Assembly: GCF_001436735.1 (NCBI RefSeq)
Contig: NZ_AYZE01000014.1
Coordinates: forward strand, 460,405 to 524,404
Origin: Liquorilactobacillus cacaonum DSM 21116
GTDB taxonomy: Bacteria > Bacillota > Bacilli > Lactobacillales > Lactobacillaceae
Length of the DNA stretch: 64,000 nucleotides
Reading direction: 5' to 3'
Under the pieces are notes generated by a model, which saw only the letters and a program-made list of their open reading frames with translations, made no database searches and was not told where the DNA came from. The number at the start of each line of letters is the position of its first letter. Position 1 is the stretch's first letter. Below, one piece after another: positions 52,093-60,506 of this stretch. Position numbers and translations under genes: made by a program.

Positions 52093-53437
52093 TGTTTTTT
52101 TCCTTCCCTAATTCCATTACTTTTGCTTTCACATTTCCATCTTGTAAATGAAGTTCAAGTTCCTCATTCAATGAAAGCTGCACAACAGACTTAATAATTT
52201 CTCCTTTTTCACCAGAAATATAACTATATCCACGTCCCATAATTTTCAATGGGCTAAGTTTATCTAAATCCGAAGTTGCTTTACTTAAACCTTGTTGCTT
52301 ATCTTGAAACACTTCCTTAATAGCGTGTTCAAGTTGCTTTGTTAGATACTCCAGTTGTGAACCATACAAATGTACTCTTTCGTTTGGGGCTTTTTCTTGT
52401 AACCTTTGTATCAGGGAATGAACAACACGTTCTCTTTCAGTCAATTTTTTTTGAAGTGCTTGTTGTGCACTCTTTTTTAAAATATCAATCTTTTGTAAAA
52501 AACCTTCATATAGTCTACCAGGCTGCTTAAATACGTAAGAATTACTCAATTTATTAACTAATTGCTGTTTTAATTTTATTTTTGCTTGCAAATTTTGGAA
52601 TAGCCTGATTCGTAATTGCTCAATTTTCAAAATCTCGTCGTTTAATACAGGCACAGCTAGCTCTGCTGCCGCTGTCGGAGTTGCAGCACGTACATCAGCC
52701 ACCAAATCAGCAATCGTTGTATCAGTTTCATGACCTACAGAAGAAATTACTGGAATTTGACAATCAAAAATCGCACGGGCAACAATTTCCTCGTTAAATG
52801 GCCATAAATCTTCAATCGATCCACCACCACGCCCTATTATCAAAGTATCAAAGTTGCCAATTTCTTGAACTTGCTGAATTCGGTCAACAATATCACGTGC
52901 AGCATTTTCTCCCTGTACTAATGCCGGAAACAAAACAATCTGTGCAATTGGAAAGCGTCGTCTTACGGTTGTCATAATATCCTTAATAACTGCTCCTGAT
53001 GGACTTGTAATTACAGCTATTTTCTTTGGAAACTTTGGTAGAAACTTTTTTTCAACGCTAAATAATCCCTCTTGTGCTAATTTTTTCTTTAGTTGCTCAT
53101 AGGCTTGATATAAAGCCCCCACACCGTCAGGTTCCATTTTTTCAATGTATATTTGATAGCCACCGCTTGCCTCATAAAGTGATATTCTCCCGACTACAAG
53201 GACTTTCATACCTTCTTCTGGTTTAAACTTAACTTTTTCAAAAGCTGATTTAAACATAATCGCATTTATTTTAGCGTGTTCATCTTTAAGGCTAAAATAT
53301 TGATGTGCATTAGGGCGCAACCGAAAGTTTGAAATTTCGCCAGTTAAATAAACTCGGCCTAAATAGGGATCTACATCAAATTTCCGCTTTAAATATTTTG
53401 TTAATACACTTATGGATAAATATTCATGTTCTGGCAA
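52085..53437 (-). CDS. xseA: Exodeoxyribonuclease VII large subunit
   Basis: Degrades single-stranded DNA to oligonucleotides with XseB. The TTG at 53437 with GGAGGG 8 nt upstream is chosen (450 residues, [20 protein letters not shown]); the longer frame begins inside folD. OB-fold N-terminus (about 12-110, [11 protein letters not shown]), catalytic domain with [17 protein letters not shown] and [16 protein letters not shown], then a coiled coil. Starts 4 nt after the folD stop. Confidence 0.96.
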   Translation of the reverse strand: MPEHEYLSISVLTKYLKRKFDVDPYLGRVYLTGEISNFRLRPNAHQYFSLKDEHAKINAIMFKSAFEKVKFKPEEGMKVLVVGRISLYEASGGYQIYIEKMEPDGVGALYQAYEQLKKKLAQEGLFSVEKKFLPKFPKKIAVITSPSGAVIKDIMTTVRRRFPIAQIVLFPALVQGENAARDIVDRIQQVQEIGNFDTLIIGRGGGSIEDLWPFNEEIVARAIFDCQIPVISSVGHETDTTIADLVADVRAATPTAAAELAVPVLNDEILKIEQLRIRLFQNLQAKIKLKQQLVNKLSNSYVFKQPGRLYEGFLQKIDILKKSAQQALQKKLTERERVVHSLIQRLQEKAPNERVHLYGSQLEYLTKQLEHAIKEVFQDKQQGLSKATSDLDKLSPLKIMGRGYSYISGEKGEIIKSVVQLSLNEELELHLQDGNVKAKVMELGKEKNND

Positions 53438-53441
53438 AAAG

Positions 53442-54287
53442 TCATCCCTCCAATTCAGCAAATCTCACAGTCTGTTCAAGTAACATTGCAATGGTCATAG
53501 GACCTACACCACCAGGAACAGGTGTTATATACGAAGCAACAGATTCAACTTCTGAAAAAGCAACATCTCCAACTAACTTTCCAGCATGATTGCGATTCAT
53601 CCCGACATCAATCACAACAGCACCAGGTTTTATATATTCTTTTGTGATAAACTCGGCTTTGCCAATCGCCACAACCACAATATCTGCAGTTTTAATAATT
53701 TCTTTCATATTTTTTGTTTTACTATGCACAACTGTAACTGTTGCACTTTCATTCAGTAGCATTGCGGCCATTGGTTTACCTACAATATTACTTCTACCAA
53801 TAACCACCGCTTTTTTACCGACAACTGGTACATGATACTCATGCAAGAGTTGTATAATACCATTCGGTGTACATGGTAAAGCTCGCGGTTCACCCATGAA
53901 CAAATGGCCGACATTATTTGGATGAAATCCATCAACATCTTTTTGAGGATTAATTGCCTCTGTTACTTTTCTTGAATTAATTTGCTGCGGTAATGGAAGT
54001 TGTACCAATATCCCATGAACTAAATCATCTTCATTAAATTTTTCGATTAATTGGAGAACTGCTTTTTCAGAAGTATCCACTGGTAACTTAATATCTTCTG
54101 TTTGAATCCCAATCATCTCAGCAGCTTTATGCTTATTGCGAACATAGATCTTACTTGCTTCATCATCTCCAACTAAAATCACCACTAACTTAGGTACAGT
54201 CCCTCCTTGTTTAAGTTGGTCAACTCTATCATGTAATTCTAGCTTGATTTTTTTTGAAAGTGCACGTCCATCTAATAGCTTTGCCAT
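53442..54287 (-). CDS. folD: Methylenetetrahydrofolate dehydrogenase/cyclohydrolase
   Basis: Interconverts one-carbon folates. ATG at 54287 (MAKLLDGRALSKKIK) with AGGA 9 nt upstream; 281 residues. Substrate motif KHKAAEMIGI with the catalytic Lys (IYVRNKHK), Rossmann VIGRSNIVGKPMAAML, and the C-terminal PVPGGVGPMTIAML. Heads the folD-xseA-xseB-ispA-tlyA run. Confidence 0.97.
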   Translation of the reverse strand: MAKLLDGRALSKKIKLELHDRVDQLKQGGTVPKLVVILVGDDEASKIYVRNKHKAAEMIGIQTEDIKLPVDTSEKAVLQLIEKFNEDDLVHGILVQLPLPQQINSRKVTEAINPQKDVDGFHPNNVGHLFMGEPRALPCTPNGIIQLLHEYHVPVVGKKAVVIGRSNIVGKPMAAMLLNESATVTVVHSKTKNMKEIIKTADIVVVAIGKAEFITKEYIKPGAVVIDVGMNRNHAGKLVGDVAFSEVESVASYITPVPGGVGPMTIAMLLEQTVRFAELEG

Positions 54288-54377
54288 AAACATTCATCCT
54301 AACATATTTCTGATTTGTACATGATTATATTTTAGCATATTCCCTACTTCTAAGTACGCTTAGTTTCTTCAGGATGT

Positions 54378-54421
54378 AAAAAAATAGGCCTTGCAAACTA
54401 TTAATTTGCAATCGACCTAAT
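54378..54421 (-). terminator. Terminator after nusB
   Basis: TTGCAAA/TTTGCAA inner and TAGG/CCTA outer stems, followed on the minus strand by TTTTTTT. Confidence 0.85.
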
Positions 54422-54429
54422 CTCATTAA

Positions 54430-54834
54430 TTATTTAACCAAGTTAGAAAGAACCCCATTCACAAAACGACGCGATTTTTCATCACTAAATTCCTTAGTTA
54501 ATTCCAAAGCCTCATCAAGTGCAACTCTGCCAGGAACATCATCAATATTTTGAATTTCAAAAATTGCCAAACGCAAAATAATCACATCTGTTTTATTTAA
54601 CCTTGAAAGAGTCCAACTCTTACCAAGGTACTTTTGAATAATCGTATCTAACTCTGCTTTTTTCTCATTAGTTCCTACAACTAAAGTGCGAACATAACTT
54701 GGAATTTGCTCAAGTTCATCTTCGTTATCTCTAACTTGATAATAAACCTCATTAATTTCCACATCATTGTTACTCTCCATTGCAAACAACATTTGAAATG
54801 CAGTCTTTCGCATATCATGTCTACTCATAGTCAC
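54430..54834 (-). CDS. nusB: Transcription antitermination factor NusB
   Basis: Binds boxA RNA with NusE in rRNA antitermination. 134 residues. The GTG at 54834 (MTMSRHDMRKTAFQMLFAME) aligns with the usual M-x-x-SRH start; the ATG 2 codons in is the alternative. The GTG overlaps the yqhY stop (GTGA). Conserved RLNKTDVIILRLAIFEI and FVNGVLSNLVK. Confidence 0.96.
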   Translation of the reverse strand: MTMSRHDMRKTAFQMLFAMESNNDVEINEVYYQVRDNEDELEQIPSYVRTLVVGTNEKKAELDTIIQKYLGKSWTLSRLNKTDVIILRLAIFEIQNIDDVPGRVALDEALELTKEFSDEKSRRFVNGVLSNLVK

Positions 54835-55262
54835 TTTGCGTCACCATTTTCCTCATCAAATAAATTAGCCGGATTGATAGCTGAAACCTGTTTCTCAGGA
54901 ACAACTCCCTGAACATAAACATCAATCGTCGCTAATTCTAACCCTGTCATGAATAATAATTGTTGTTTCACCTTTTCTTGAATTTCGGCTGCAACTTTTG
55001 GTACTGAAACACCATAGTTCAAAAAAGCATAGACTTCAACGTTCAGAGTACCTGAATTTTGGCTAAGTTTAACACCTTTACCTCGACTCTTGCGTCCAAA
55101 AAGTTCATTTACACTGTTGGCAAGTGAACCGCGCATTGAATAAACTCCTTCAACTTGACTTGCAGCAATTCCAACAATCACTTCAATCACTTCAGGTGCA
55201 ATTTCAATCTGCCCTAATGTTGATTCATTACTTTCTATCACAATGTTATTGCTTTCTGCCAT
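54831..55262 (-). CDS. yqhY: Asp23/Gls24 family protein YqhY
   Basis: 143 residues from the ATG at 55262 (MAESNNIVIESNESTLGQ) behind AAAGGAGG, with an adjacent ATG at 55265. The Asp23 core IEIAPEVIEVIVGIAASQVEGVYSM (overlapping) is clear. In B. subtilis YqhY influences acetyl-CoA carboxylase activity, usually next to accBC; here it lies between efp and nusB, the lactobacillar order. Confidence 0.92.
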   Translation of the reverse strand: MAESNNIVIESNESTLGQIEIAPEVIEVIVGIAASQVEGVYSMRGSLANSVNELFGRKSRGKGVKLSQNSGTLNVEVYAFLNYGVSVPKVAAEIQEKVKQQLLFMTGLELATIDVYVQGVVPEKQVSAINPANLFDEENGDAK

Positions 55263-55281
55263 CATCGAAACCTCCTTTGAA

Positions 55282-55839
55282 TTAGGCACGAGAAATATAG
55301 CTACCATCTTGGGTATTAATCGTTAACACATCACCTTCATTAATAAAGAATGGGACCTGAACAACTAACCCAGTTTCAAGCGTAGCTGGCTTTGAACCAC
55401 CTGAAGCTGTATCACCCTTGATTCCAGGCTCTGTAGCTGCGACCGCAAGATCAACTGTATTTGGCAAATCAACTCCAAGAGTCTCAGAGCCAAACATAAT
55501 AATGCTCACAACCATATTTTCTTTAAGATAGTTCAATTCGTTTTTAACACGTTCTTCTGGTAATTCAAGTTGTTCGTATGTTTCCATATCCATGAATACA
55601 TGGTTTGTTCCATCCGCATACAAATATTGCATTTTTTTATTATCAATCTGTGCTCTTTCAACTTTTTCACCAGCACGGAACGTCTTTTCTTGAACTGCAC
55701 CGCTACGTAAGTTCTTTAATTTTGAACGTACAAAAGCTGAACCTTTACCTGGTTTAACATGCTGAAATTCAACAACACGCCAAATTTCACCATCTACCAA
55801 AATCGTTAACCCATTTTTAAATTCATTAACTGAAATCAT
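55282..55839 (-). CDS. efp: Elongation factor P
   Basis: Rescues ribosomes at polyproline stretches. 185 residues, three beta-barrel domains. The loop tip reads VKPGKGSAF with Lys32, the residue modified in Firmicutes. The C-terminal signature [24 protein letters not shown] (overlapping) is intact. Its own promoter lies at 55938-55967; yqhY and nusB follow. Confidence 0.98.
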   Translation of the reverse strand: MISVNEFKNGLTILVDGEIWRVVEFQHVKPGKGSAFVRSKLKNLRSGAVQEKTFRAGEKVERAQIDNKKMQYLYADGTNHVFMDMETYEQLELPEERVKNELNYLKENMVVSIIMFGSETLGVDLPNTVDLAVAATEPGIKGDTASGGSKPATLETGLVVQVPFFINEGDVLTINTQDGSYISRA

Positions 55840-55937
55840 TGTAATCCTCCTAAAAATTATAGTCTAGGTAATCATCATTAATTGTGCTTCACCATAACGA
55901 ACACATAAAAACACCTAGAATAAATTGAATACATTTT

Positions 55938-55967
55938 ATAATAGCAACACTTAATATAAAAAAGCAA
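55938..55967 (-). promoter_or_regulatory. efp promoter
   Basis: Minus strand TTGCTT (55962-55967), 18 bp, TATTAT (55938-55943) with an extended TG. A CTAGGT/ACCTAG pair in the 85-nt leader could form a loose helix. Confidence 0.55.
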
Positions 55968-55974
55968 GTTTATC

Positions 55975-57036
55975 CTATATCTCTTGATATTCTTTTGAAA
56001 AGTTAGTTAACACTTCAAATCCATTCTTTGTCACAAGTACATCATCTTCGATTCTTATCCCAGCTGTGCCTGGAATATAAATCCCAGGTTCAATAGTAAC
56101 AATATGCCCTGGTTCCATTATATCAAGATAGCGTGAGCCAACATTCGGTAATTCATGGATATCTAAACCGATTCCATGTCCCATCCCATGATTAAAATAC
56201 TCACCGTATCCTTTTTTCTCGATGAAGCTGCGTCCAATTTCATCCAATTCTTTCCCACTTATTCCCGGTTTAATTGCTTCAATTGTACGTAATTGAGCTT
56301 CAAGGACAACTTGATACAAATCTTTAACAACTTGAGACTGTTGTCCTAATGAAAAGGTCCTTGTCACGTCTGAAGTATAATGATTATAGTAATAGCCAAA
56401 ATCAACAGTTATCAAATCACCATCAGCTAACAACTTATGCGTTGCCGTTCCATGTGGCCAAGTTGTACGATCTCCACTTGCAACAATCGTTTCAAAAGAT
56501 TTCTCTTCTGTGCCGTTTTTCTTCATAAAATAATCAAGTTCATTTGATAATTCTAATTCGCTTTGACCAGCATGAGCGGTTTCTAGCATGAACTCATAGC
56601 CCTTACCAGCAATTTGACATGACTTGCGAATCTCTTTAATCTCATCGTAATCTTTTAAAGCGCGTAACTTTTCAATAATCGCAGATACAGGAACAATGTC
56701 AGAACTAGCATTTTCATCTATGTAGTCGTAATTTTGATATGAGATAGTATCTTCAAAGGCCATAGCTGACAAATGTTCTTTGGTAACAATATCACAGGCT
56801 GTTTTTAAATAGTTACGTGTATTACAAAAATTCCAATCGGGATGATTAGCTTTAACTTGTTGTTCAAAACGGCTATCTGTTATCAAATACTGATTGTTTT
56901 CAGTTACTAATAAAAGACCATCATCACCTGTAAATCCACTTAAATAATAAATGTTGAGTGGATCTGTAATCAAAAAACTGTCAATGCTCATTTTAACCAT
57001 TTCAGCACGTAAATTCTCAACTCTGCTAGAGTTCAT
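55975..57036 (-). CDS. pepP: Xaa-Pro aminopeptidase/dipeptidase (M24B)
   Basis: 353 residues from the ATG at 57036 (MNSSRVENLRAEM) behind TAGGAGG; the longer frame is spurious. Creatinase-type N-terminal domain, then the pita-bread catalytic domain with metal ligands in VDFGYYYNHYTSDVTR, GHGIGLDIHE, EPGIYIPG and GIRIEDD. Removes N-terminal residues before proline; the PepQ prolidase type is the alternative. Upstream of efp, a conserved neighbour. Confidence 0.93.
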   Translation of the reverse strand: MNSSRVENLRAEMVKMSIDSFLITDPLNIYYLSGFTGDDGLLLVTENNQYLITDSRFEQQVKANHPDWNFCNTRNYLKTACDIVTKEHLSAMAFEDTISYQNYDYIDENASSDIVPVSAIIEKLRALKDYDEIKEIRKSCQIAGKGYEFMLETAHAGQSELELSNELDYFMKKNGTEEKSFETIVASGDRTTWPHGTATHKLLADGDLITVDFGYYYNHYTSDVTRTFSLGQQSQVVKDLYQVVLEAQLRTIEAIKPGISGKELDEIGRSFIEKKGYGEYFNHGMGHGIGLDIHELPNVGSRYLDIMEPGHIVTIEPGIYIPGTAGIRIEDDVLVTKNGFEVLTNFSKEYQEI

Positions 57037-57065
57037 CAAAATTCCTCCTACCATTGAAAAAGAAT

Positions 57066-57108
57066 AAAAAAAGACCAACACAAAACTTAACGTTCCGTAT
57101 TGATCTTA
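57066..57108 (-). terminator. Terminator after rpmA
   Basis: An 11-bp stem with three G-U pairs (AAGATCAATAC/GTGTTGGTCTT), followed by TTTTTTTATTC on the minus strand. Confidence 0.8.
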
Positions 57109-57128
57109 TATCAAAAGCTTAAATTAAT

Positions 57129-57410
57129 CTATTCAGCCACTGGGTAAACAGATACTTGCTTCTTGTCGCGACCTTTACGCTCGAAACGAACAACACCTTC
57201 AACCTTAGCAAACAAAGTGTTATCGCCACCCATACCAACGTTAACACCTGGATAAATACGTGTACCACGTTGACGGTAAAGGATTGAACCACCAGAAACA
57301 TACTGACCATCAGCACGTTTAGCGCCTAAACGTTTTGATTCAGAGTCACGTCCGTTAGAAGTCGAACCACCACCCTTTTTATGAGCGAAGAATTGTAAAT
57401 TCATTAACAT
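57129..57410 (-). CDS. rpmA: 50S ribosomal protein L27 with Prp-cleaved leader
   Basis: 93 residues. Starts [17 protein letters not shown]: the NLQFF-A segment is the Firmicute-specific N-terminal extension removed by the Prp protease before L27 enters the peptidyl-transferase centre. The ATG at 57410 is therefore the real start, behind GGGAGGTG. prp is the next gene upstream (15 nt), as expected for this pair. Confidence 0.97.
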   Translation of the reverse strand: MLMNLQFFAHKKGGGSTSNGRDSESKRLGAKRADGQYVSGGSILYRQRGTRIYPGVNVGMGGDNTLFAKVEGVVRFERKGRDKKQVSVYPVAE

Positions 57411-57425
57411 AATTAGTGCACCTCC

Positions 57426-57758
57426 CTAGCTTTTATCTTTCATAATTTTAATATAATCAGAATAACTTATCGCTACATCACTAATTCCTAGTTTGAAATT
57501 AGCTAATAACAACTGTGCAGCTGCATTACCAATTGCAGATTCAGCAAGTTCCACCTGCATAAAGCCACCCTCTTGTTCATTAGAATCAACACGGATGTCC
57601 GCTTTAGCAAGTTGTTCAAGACCGTTAACTGTGCTAATCGATAAAACTGAGACAGCTGCACACACAATATCTTGGCCATATTCTCCTGATTCAGCGTGTC
57701 CTTTAAGTTCAAAACCAGTCAACTGATTTTCTTTATAGATAAAAGAAACCTTTATCAT
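57426..57758 (-). CDS. prp: Ribosomal-processing cysteine protease Prp
   Basis: Cleaves the N-terminal extension of L27. ATG at 57758 (MIKVSFIYKENQL) behind GAGGTGATT; 110 residues. The catalytic His and Cys are intact in KGHAESGEYGQDIVCAAVS (His about 22, Cys about 34). Lies between rplU and rpmA, the conserved Firmicute order. Confidence 0.96.
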   Translation of the reverse strand: MIKVSFIYKENQLTGFELKGHAESGEYGQDIVCAAVSVLSISTVNGLEQLAKADIRVDSNEQEGGFMQVELAESAIGNAAAQLLLANFKLGISDVAISYSDYIKIMKDKS

Positions 57759-57775
57759 TTGAATCACCTCAATAA

Positions 57776-58084
57776 TTATGCATTGATTGCGTCAATAACA
57801 ACCTTTGTATATGGTTGACGATGACCTTGTTTTGTATGTGAATGTTTCTTTGGCTTGTACTTGAAAGTAACAACTTTCTTAGCACGACCTTGTTTTTCAA
57901 CAGTACCTGTAACAGTTGCGCCATCAACAAATGGTTTACCAACTACAGTATTTTCTCCACCTACTAAAACAACTTGATCAAACGTTACCTTTTCGCCTGC
58001 TTCTGCAGTCAATTTTTCAACGTAGATTGCTTGGCCAGCTTCAACTTTAAGTTGCTTGCCGCCAGTTTTAATAATTGCGTACAT
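57776..58084 (-). CDS. rplU: 50S ribosomal protein L21
   Basis: 102 residues, canonical: [18 protein letters not shown] and the C-terminal [23 protein letters not shown] behind GGAGG. First gene of rplU-prp-rpmA, preceded by the L21 leader RNA. Confidence 0.98.
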   Translation of the reverse strand: MYAIIKTGGKQLKVEAGQAIYVEKLTAEAGEKVTFDQVVLVGGENTVVGKPFVDGATVTGTVEKQGRAKKVVTFKYKPKKHSHTKQGHRQPYTKVVIDAINA

Positions 58085-58096
58085 ATGTGCACCTCC

Positions 58097-58190
58097 TTAA
58101 TTTTTACTTAGACTCGCCACGACTTAGTGGTCATAAGACTCTTAGGAACTGGTCATGTGCGGTTGCAGTTGTGGCATGCACAAATACAAC
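58097..58190 (-). ncRNA. L21 leader (cis-regulatory RNA upstream of rplU)
   Basis: The transcribed leader includes ACCGCACATGACCAGTTCC and CCTAAGAGTCTTATGACC, segments I recall from the L21 leader family of Bacilli, together with a CCACTAAGTCGTGG hairpin next to the ribosome site. L21 probably binds it to limit its own operon (family knowledge). Confidence 0.75.
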
Positions 58191-58196
58191 ATTAGA

Positions 58197-58225
58197 ATCA
58201 TAGCAGATTTTTCTACTTGCGTCAA
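58197..58225 (-). promoter_or_regulatory. rplU-prp-rpmA promoter
   Basis: Minus strand TTGACG (58220-58225), 17 bp, TATGAT (58197-58202). Confidence 0.85.
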
Positions 58226-58239
58226 TAACTTTACCCAAT

Positions 58240-58290
58240 AAAAAAGACCATGACTATGAATTGTGAATTAATTCATCAAAGCCTTAGTCT
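58240..58290 (-). terminator. Terminator after tRNA-Arg
   Basis: Stem GAC...GTC with inner ATGAATT/AATTCAT, followed on the minus strand by GGTCTTTTTT. Confidence 0.7.
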
Positions 58291-58316
58291 CAGCTATTAG
58301 CTAAATGAAACAAGAA

Positions 58317-58390
58317 TGGCGCGGGAGAGATTCGAACTCTCGACCGTCCGCTTAGAAGGCGGATGCTCTATCCAGCTGAGCTACCGAGCC
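58317..58390 (-). tRNA. tRNA-Arg (anticodon TCT)
   Basis: 74 nt, CCA not encoded. D-arm GCTC/GAGC, anticodon arm TCCGC-CTTCTAA-GCGGA, T-arm GAGAG-TTCGAAT-CTCTC. The acceptor stem GGCTCGG/CCGCGCC has a U4-C69 mismatch; all six other pairs are good. Reads AGA codons, common in this AT-rich genome. Confidence 0.95.
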
Positions 58391-58406
58391 ATAAACAACA
58401 CAAATA

Positions 58407-58435
58407 ATTATATGATACGATAAATAAACTGTCAA
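58407..58435 (-). promoter_or_regulatory. Consensus promoter of tRNA-Arg
   Basis: Minus strand TTGACA (58430-58435), 17 bp, TATAAT (58407-58412): a perfect sigma-A promoter. Confidence 0.93.
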
Positions 58436-58491
58436 TTACTTTTTGTACAGAATGCCATAATTATCCTCTTTTTATTAATAAGACTTATTTA

Positions 58492-58519
58492 TTGAAATAT
58501 TTTTGTAACAATGTAATAA
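58492..58519 (+). promoter_or_regulatory. Possible promoter of the small membrane peptide gene
   Basis: TTGAAA (58492-58497), 16 bp, TAATAA (58514-58519), about 33 nt before the start at 58552. Confidence 0.45.
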
Positions 58520-58551
58520 TAATGACACTTATGAAAAAGGACGTGAGCCAG

Positions 58552-58695
58552 ATGATTACATTCTTAGCTATTATTGGTATCCTCATTTTTGGAGTATTGA
58601 TACAGGTAGTCGGAAGTATGCAAAATAAAAATGGTAAGTATAAACACTTTAAAAAAACAGAAGTGCATCAAACATTGGGAGACTTTGAGCACTAA
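58552..58695 (+). CDS. Small single-span membrane protein (47 residues)
   Basis: ATG at 58552 with AAAAAGGA about 10 nt upstream. The product has a hydrophobic N-terminal helix (about 2-21, ITFLAIIGILIFGVLIQVVG) then a basic, polar tail ending KTEVHQTLGDFEH. No family recognised. Its last 13 codons lie in the first unit of a 125-bp tandem repeat. Could be a small regulatory membrane protein or a peptide precursor; no evidence decides. Confidence 0.6.
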   Translation: MITFLAIIGILIFGVLIQVVGSMQNKNGKYKHFKKTEVHQTLGDFEH

Positions 58696-58760
58696 TGTTT
58701 AAATTACGAGATAGCTTGTGCTTTAAGCTATGAGAAATTTATAATTAGGCGTAAAAGGCT

Positions 58761-58820
58761 ATGTTTGTAAACACATTAAAAACAGAAGTGCGTCAAACAT
58801 TGGGAGACTTTGAGCACTAA
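58761..58820 (+). CDS. Putative 19-residue peptide in repeat unit 2
   Basis: ATG to TAA encodes MFVNTLKTEVRQTLGDFEH, sharing the C-terminal KTEV-x-QTLGDFEH with the 47-residue protein. AAAGG lies only 2 nt before ATG, so translation is doubtful. Its identity with the third copy reflects recent duplication. Confidence 0.25.
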   Translation: MFVNTLKTEVRQTLGDFEH

Positions 58821-58885
58821 TGTTTAAATTACGAGATAGCTTGGGCTTTAAGCTATAAGAAATTTATAATTAGGCGTAAAAGGCT

Positions 58886-58945
58886 ATGTTTGTAAACACA
58901 TTAAAAACAGAAGTGCGTCAAACATTGGGAGACTTTGAGCACTAA
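58886..58945 (+). CDS. Putative 19-residue peptide in repeat unit 3
   Basis: Same 19-codon frame as in unit 2, with an identical predicted peptide. Same doubts about translation. Confidence 0.25.
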   Translation: MFVNTLKTEVRQTLGDFEH

Positions 58946-58963
58946 TGTTGATACCAAATATAT

Positions 58964-58994
58964 AAAAAAACAGGTAATTATTACCTGTTTTTTT
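58964..58994. terminator. Bidirectional terminator after the repeat array
   Basis: CAGGTAA-TTA-TTACCTG flanked by 7 A and 7 T, between converging units. Confidence 0.9.
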
Positions 58995-59013
58995 ATTGCT
59001 TTCTTTTCTTAAA

Positions 59014-59502
59014 CTATAATGCATCTTCACCATAACGCGCAAAAAAATGTGATTCGATTTGCGTAATAGTAAACTTTAGTTCGACAATTCCAAATTTTAA
59101 GAAAATATGCCAAGCATGTTGAAAAGATTTATCTTGGTGTTCAAAATAGCTCTGATTTAACAGTTTTTGAAGAATAAGATAAATTTTTGCAAAAGAAGCT
59201 GTCTGCCATTTTTCCTTAAGACTACCTAACTCTTCATCTGAGACTAATAATAAATATGTCCATTTTTTATTATTTGCAATCTGCAAAAAAGAGACTAGTG
59301 CATCACAATATAAATCTAGCAGCTCATCCGAATTTCCAGTTATCTTTTCAACGGTTAATGCTTTTTCAAACAACAAACCTAAATTAAGATTCAAGTCAAA
59401 GTATGTATTCATCAACTTGTTAGCTGGAACCTTTTGCTCTACTCGATAAGCTCGGCCAACTTCTAGGTGACGTATTGTATCCGTCAAATTCTTAATATCC
59501 AT
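59014..59502 (-). CDS. Hypothetical protein, weakly dUTPase_2/MazG-like
   Basis: ATG at 59502 (MDIKNLTDTIRHLEVG) with AAAGG upstream; 162 residues, mostly helical. The segment SDELLDLYCDALVSFLQIANN resembles the EE-x2-D-x-LHFLLSLG helix of all-alpha dimeric dUTPases, but the first catalytic helix (FDLNLNLGLLFEKA) lacks the expected E-x2-E pair. It may be an inactive relative, or the likeness is chance. Last gene of a three-gene minus-strand operon. Confidence 0.5.
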   Translation of the reverse strand: MDIKNLTDTIRHLEVGRAYRVEQKVPANKLMNTYFDLNLNLGLLFEKALTVEKITGNSDELLDLYCDALVSFLQIANNKKWTYLLLVSDEELGSLKEKWQTASFAKIYLILQKLLNQSYFEHQDKSFQHAWHIFLKFGIVELKFTITQIESHFFARYGEDAL

Positions 59503-59516
59503 CACTAACACCTTTT

Positions 59517-60506
59517 TTAATTAAAGTAAAGAACATCAGATTGAACTTCCAAAGCACTTAAATTCTTAAGGTACCATGACCTCAAAAATTCGTATCTTAA
59601 CAACACATCAAACCAAGCCACCTCATGTTGTTGATCATAAACCTTGAGCGTCCATCCAAGTGATTCATCCCCATTATCTTGTAGCAACTGCACGACAATA
59701 TCGTTGTCTAGTTTTAGAATTGGTGCGCCACTTTCTGAGAGTTCAAGCATTCGACCACCATTTGCAGCCTCAACAAATAGTTGATCAATAACTGAACTAG
59801 AAAAATTAGCATCTGCCAGTTGATATACAGCATTATTTGAAGGATCCAACAGGGTAAAGTCAATGTCAAAGCCATAATCCTCTTTTAAATAATTACCAAT
59901 GTCAAGTAGATATGTTTCAAAGCCCTTGAGTGCATTTTTTTCAATTTTGTCATGATAATCAACTAATAATAATTGAGTCAAGGCCCGACTATTAAAGCGC
60001 AAAGTATGCTTTTCAAAGCTCAAATAAAATAAAGCTTCGCCTGTTGTCTTTTCAGTATAATAAGCTCCGCCTTGGACAGAGTTTTCTAAATTAAAAATGA
60101 AATACCCAGCAGAATTTATTCCAGGAAATTCATGATAAAGTTCACCGTAGCGGTCAGAGGACTGCAAAATCACACGCTCTCTATCATGCAACGCTAGCAG
60201 TCGATTGATAAAAATCAAATAAAAATCAGATTGACTATATTGTTGTGGGAATGTTAAGTAAGCTGTGTCTAATTGGTAGGTACTCAACATTTTTGCAGCA
60301 TTAAACAAAGTCGCTGCATCATCAGTCGTAATCAATTGATCTAATAGTTCAGTAAAATGGTAACCATTATCAAGGCTATCTTTTAATTGATCATTATAAG
60401 TGATTAATCTCCCTGATGTACTGAGTGTTGGTGCACTAGATGTTGGTTCAACATTCAAAGTATTGGGCTTGAATACCTCGGTTGGTCGTTCATACTCTTT
60501 ATTCAT
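59517..60506 (-). CDS. Hypothetical protein, middle gene of unknown operon
   Basis: 329 residues, soluble, acidic; no signal peptide, no membrane segment. Pro/Ser/Thr-rich N-terminus (about 5-32, EVFKPNTLNVEPTSSAPTLS) looks disordered. No motif I recognise. ATG behind GGGAGGGTG; its start overlaps the end of the preceding gene by 8 nt, and the next gene begins 14 nt after its stop, so the three are cotranscribed and probably act together. Confidence 0.7.
   Translation of the reverse strand: MNKEYERPTEVFKPNTLNVEPTSSAPTLSTSGRLITYNDQLKDSLDNGYHFTELLDQLITTDDAATLFNAAKMLSTYQLDTAYLTFPQQYSQSDFYLIFINRLLALHDRERVILQSSDRYGELYHEFPGINSAGYFIFNLENSVQGGAYYTEKTTGEALFYLSFEKHTLRFNSRALTQLLLVDYHDKIEKNALKGFETYLLDIGNYLKEDYGFDIDFTLLDPSNNAVYQLADANFSSSVIDQLFVEAANGGRMLELSESGAPILKLDNDIVVQLLQDNGDESLGWTLKVYDQQHEVAWFDVLLRYEFLRSWYLKNLSALEVQSDVLYFN

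Larger units (their letters stand above)
58641..58949 (+). repeat. 125-bp tandem repeat array (about 2.4 units)
   Basis: AACAGAAGTGC recurs at 58656, 58781 and 58906, a period of exactly 125 bp. The first two units differ at a few positions only (GCATC/GCGTC, TTGTG/TTGGG, TATGAG/TATAAG). Each contains an ATAGCTT/AAGCTAT hairpin; the third unit stops after GCACTAATGTT. The array duplicates the 3' end of the small membrane gene plus downstream DNA, and fills most of 58696-59013. Confidence 0.95.

Noticed and set aside
58317-58390. tRNA-Arg as a phage attachment site with the nearby repeats as prophage remnant
   Set aside because: No copy of the tRNA 3' end elsewhere in the window, no integrase, and the 125-bp repeats share no sequence with the tRNA.
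58641-58949. CRISPR array
   Set aside because: Units are 125 bp and nearly identical throughout, with no repeat-spacer alternation and no cas genes.
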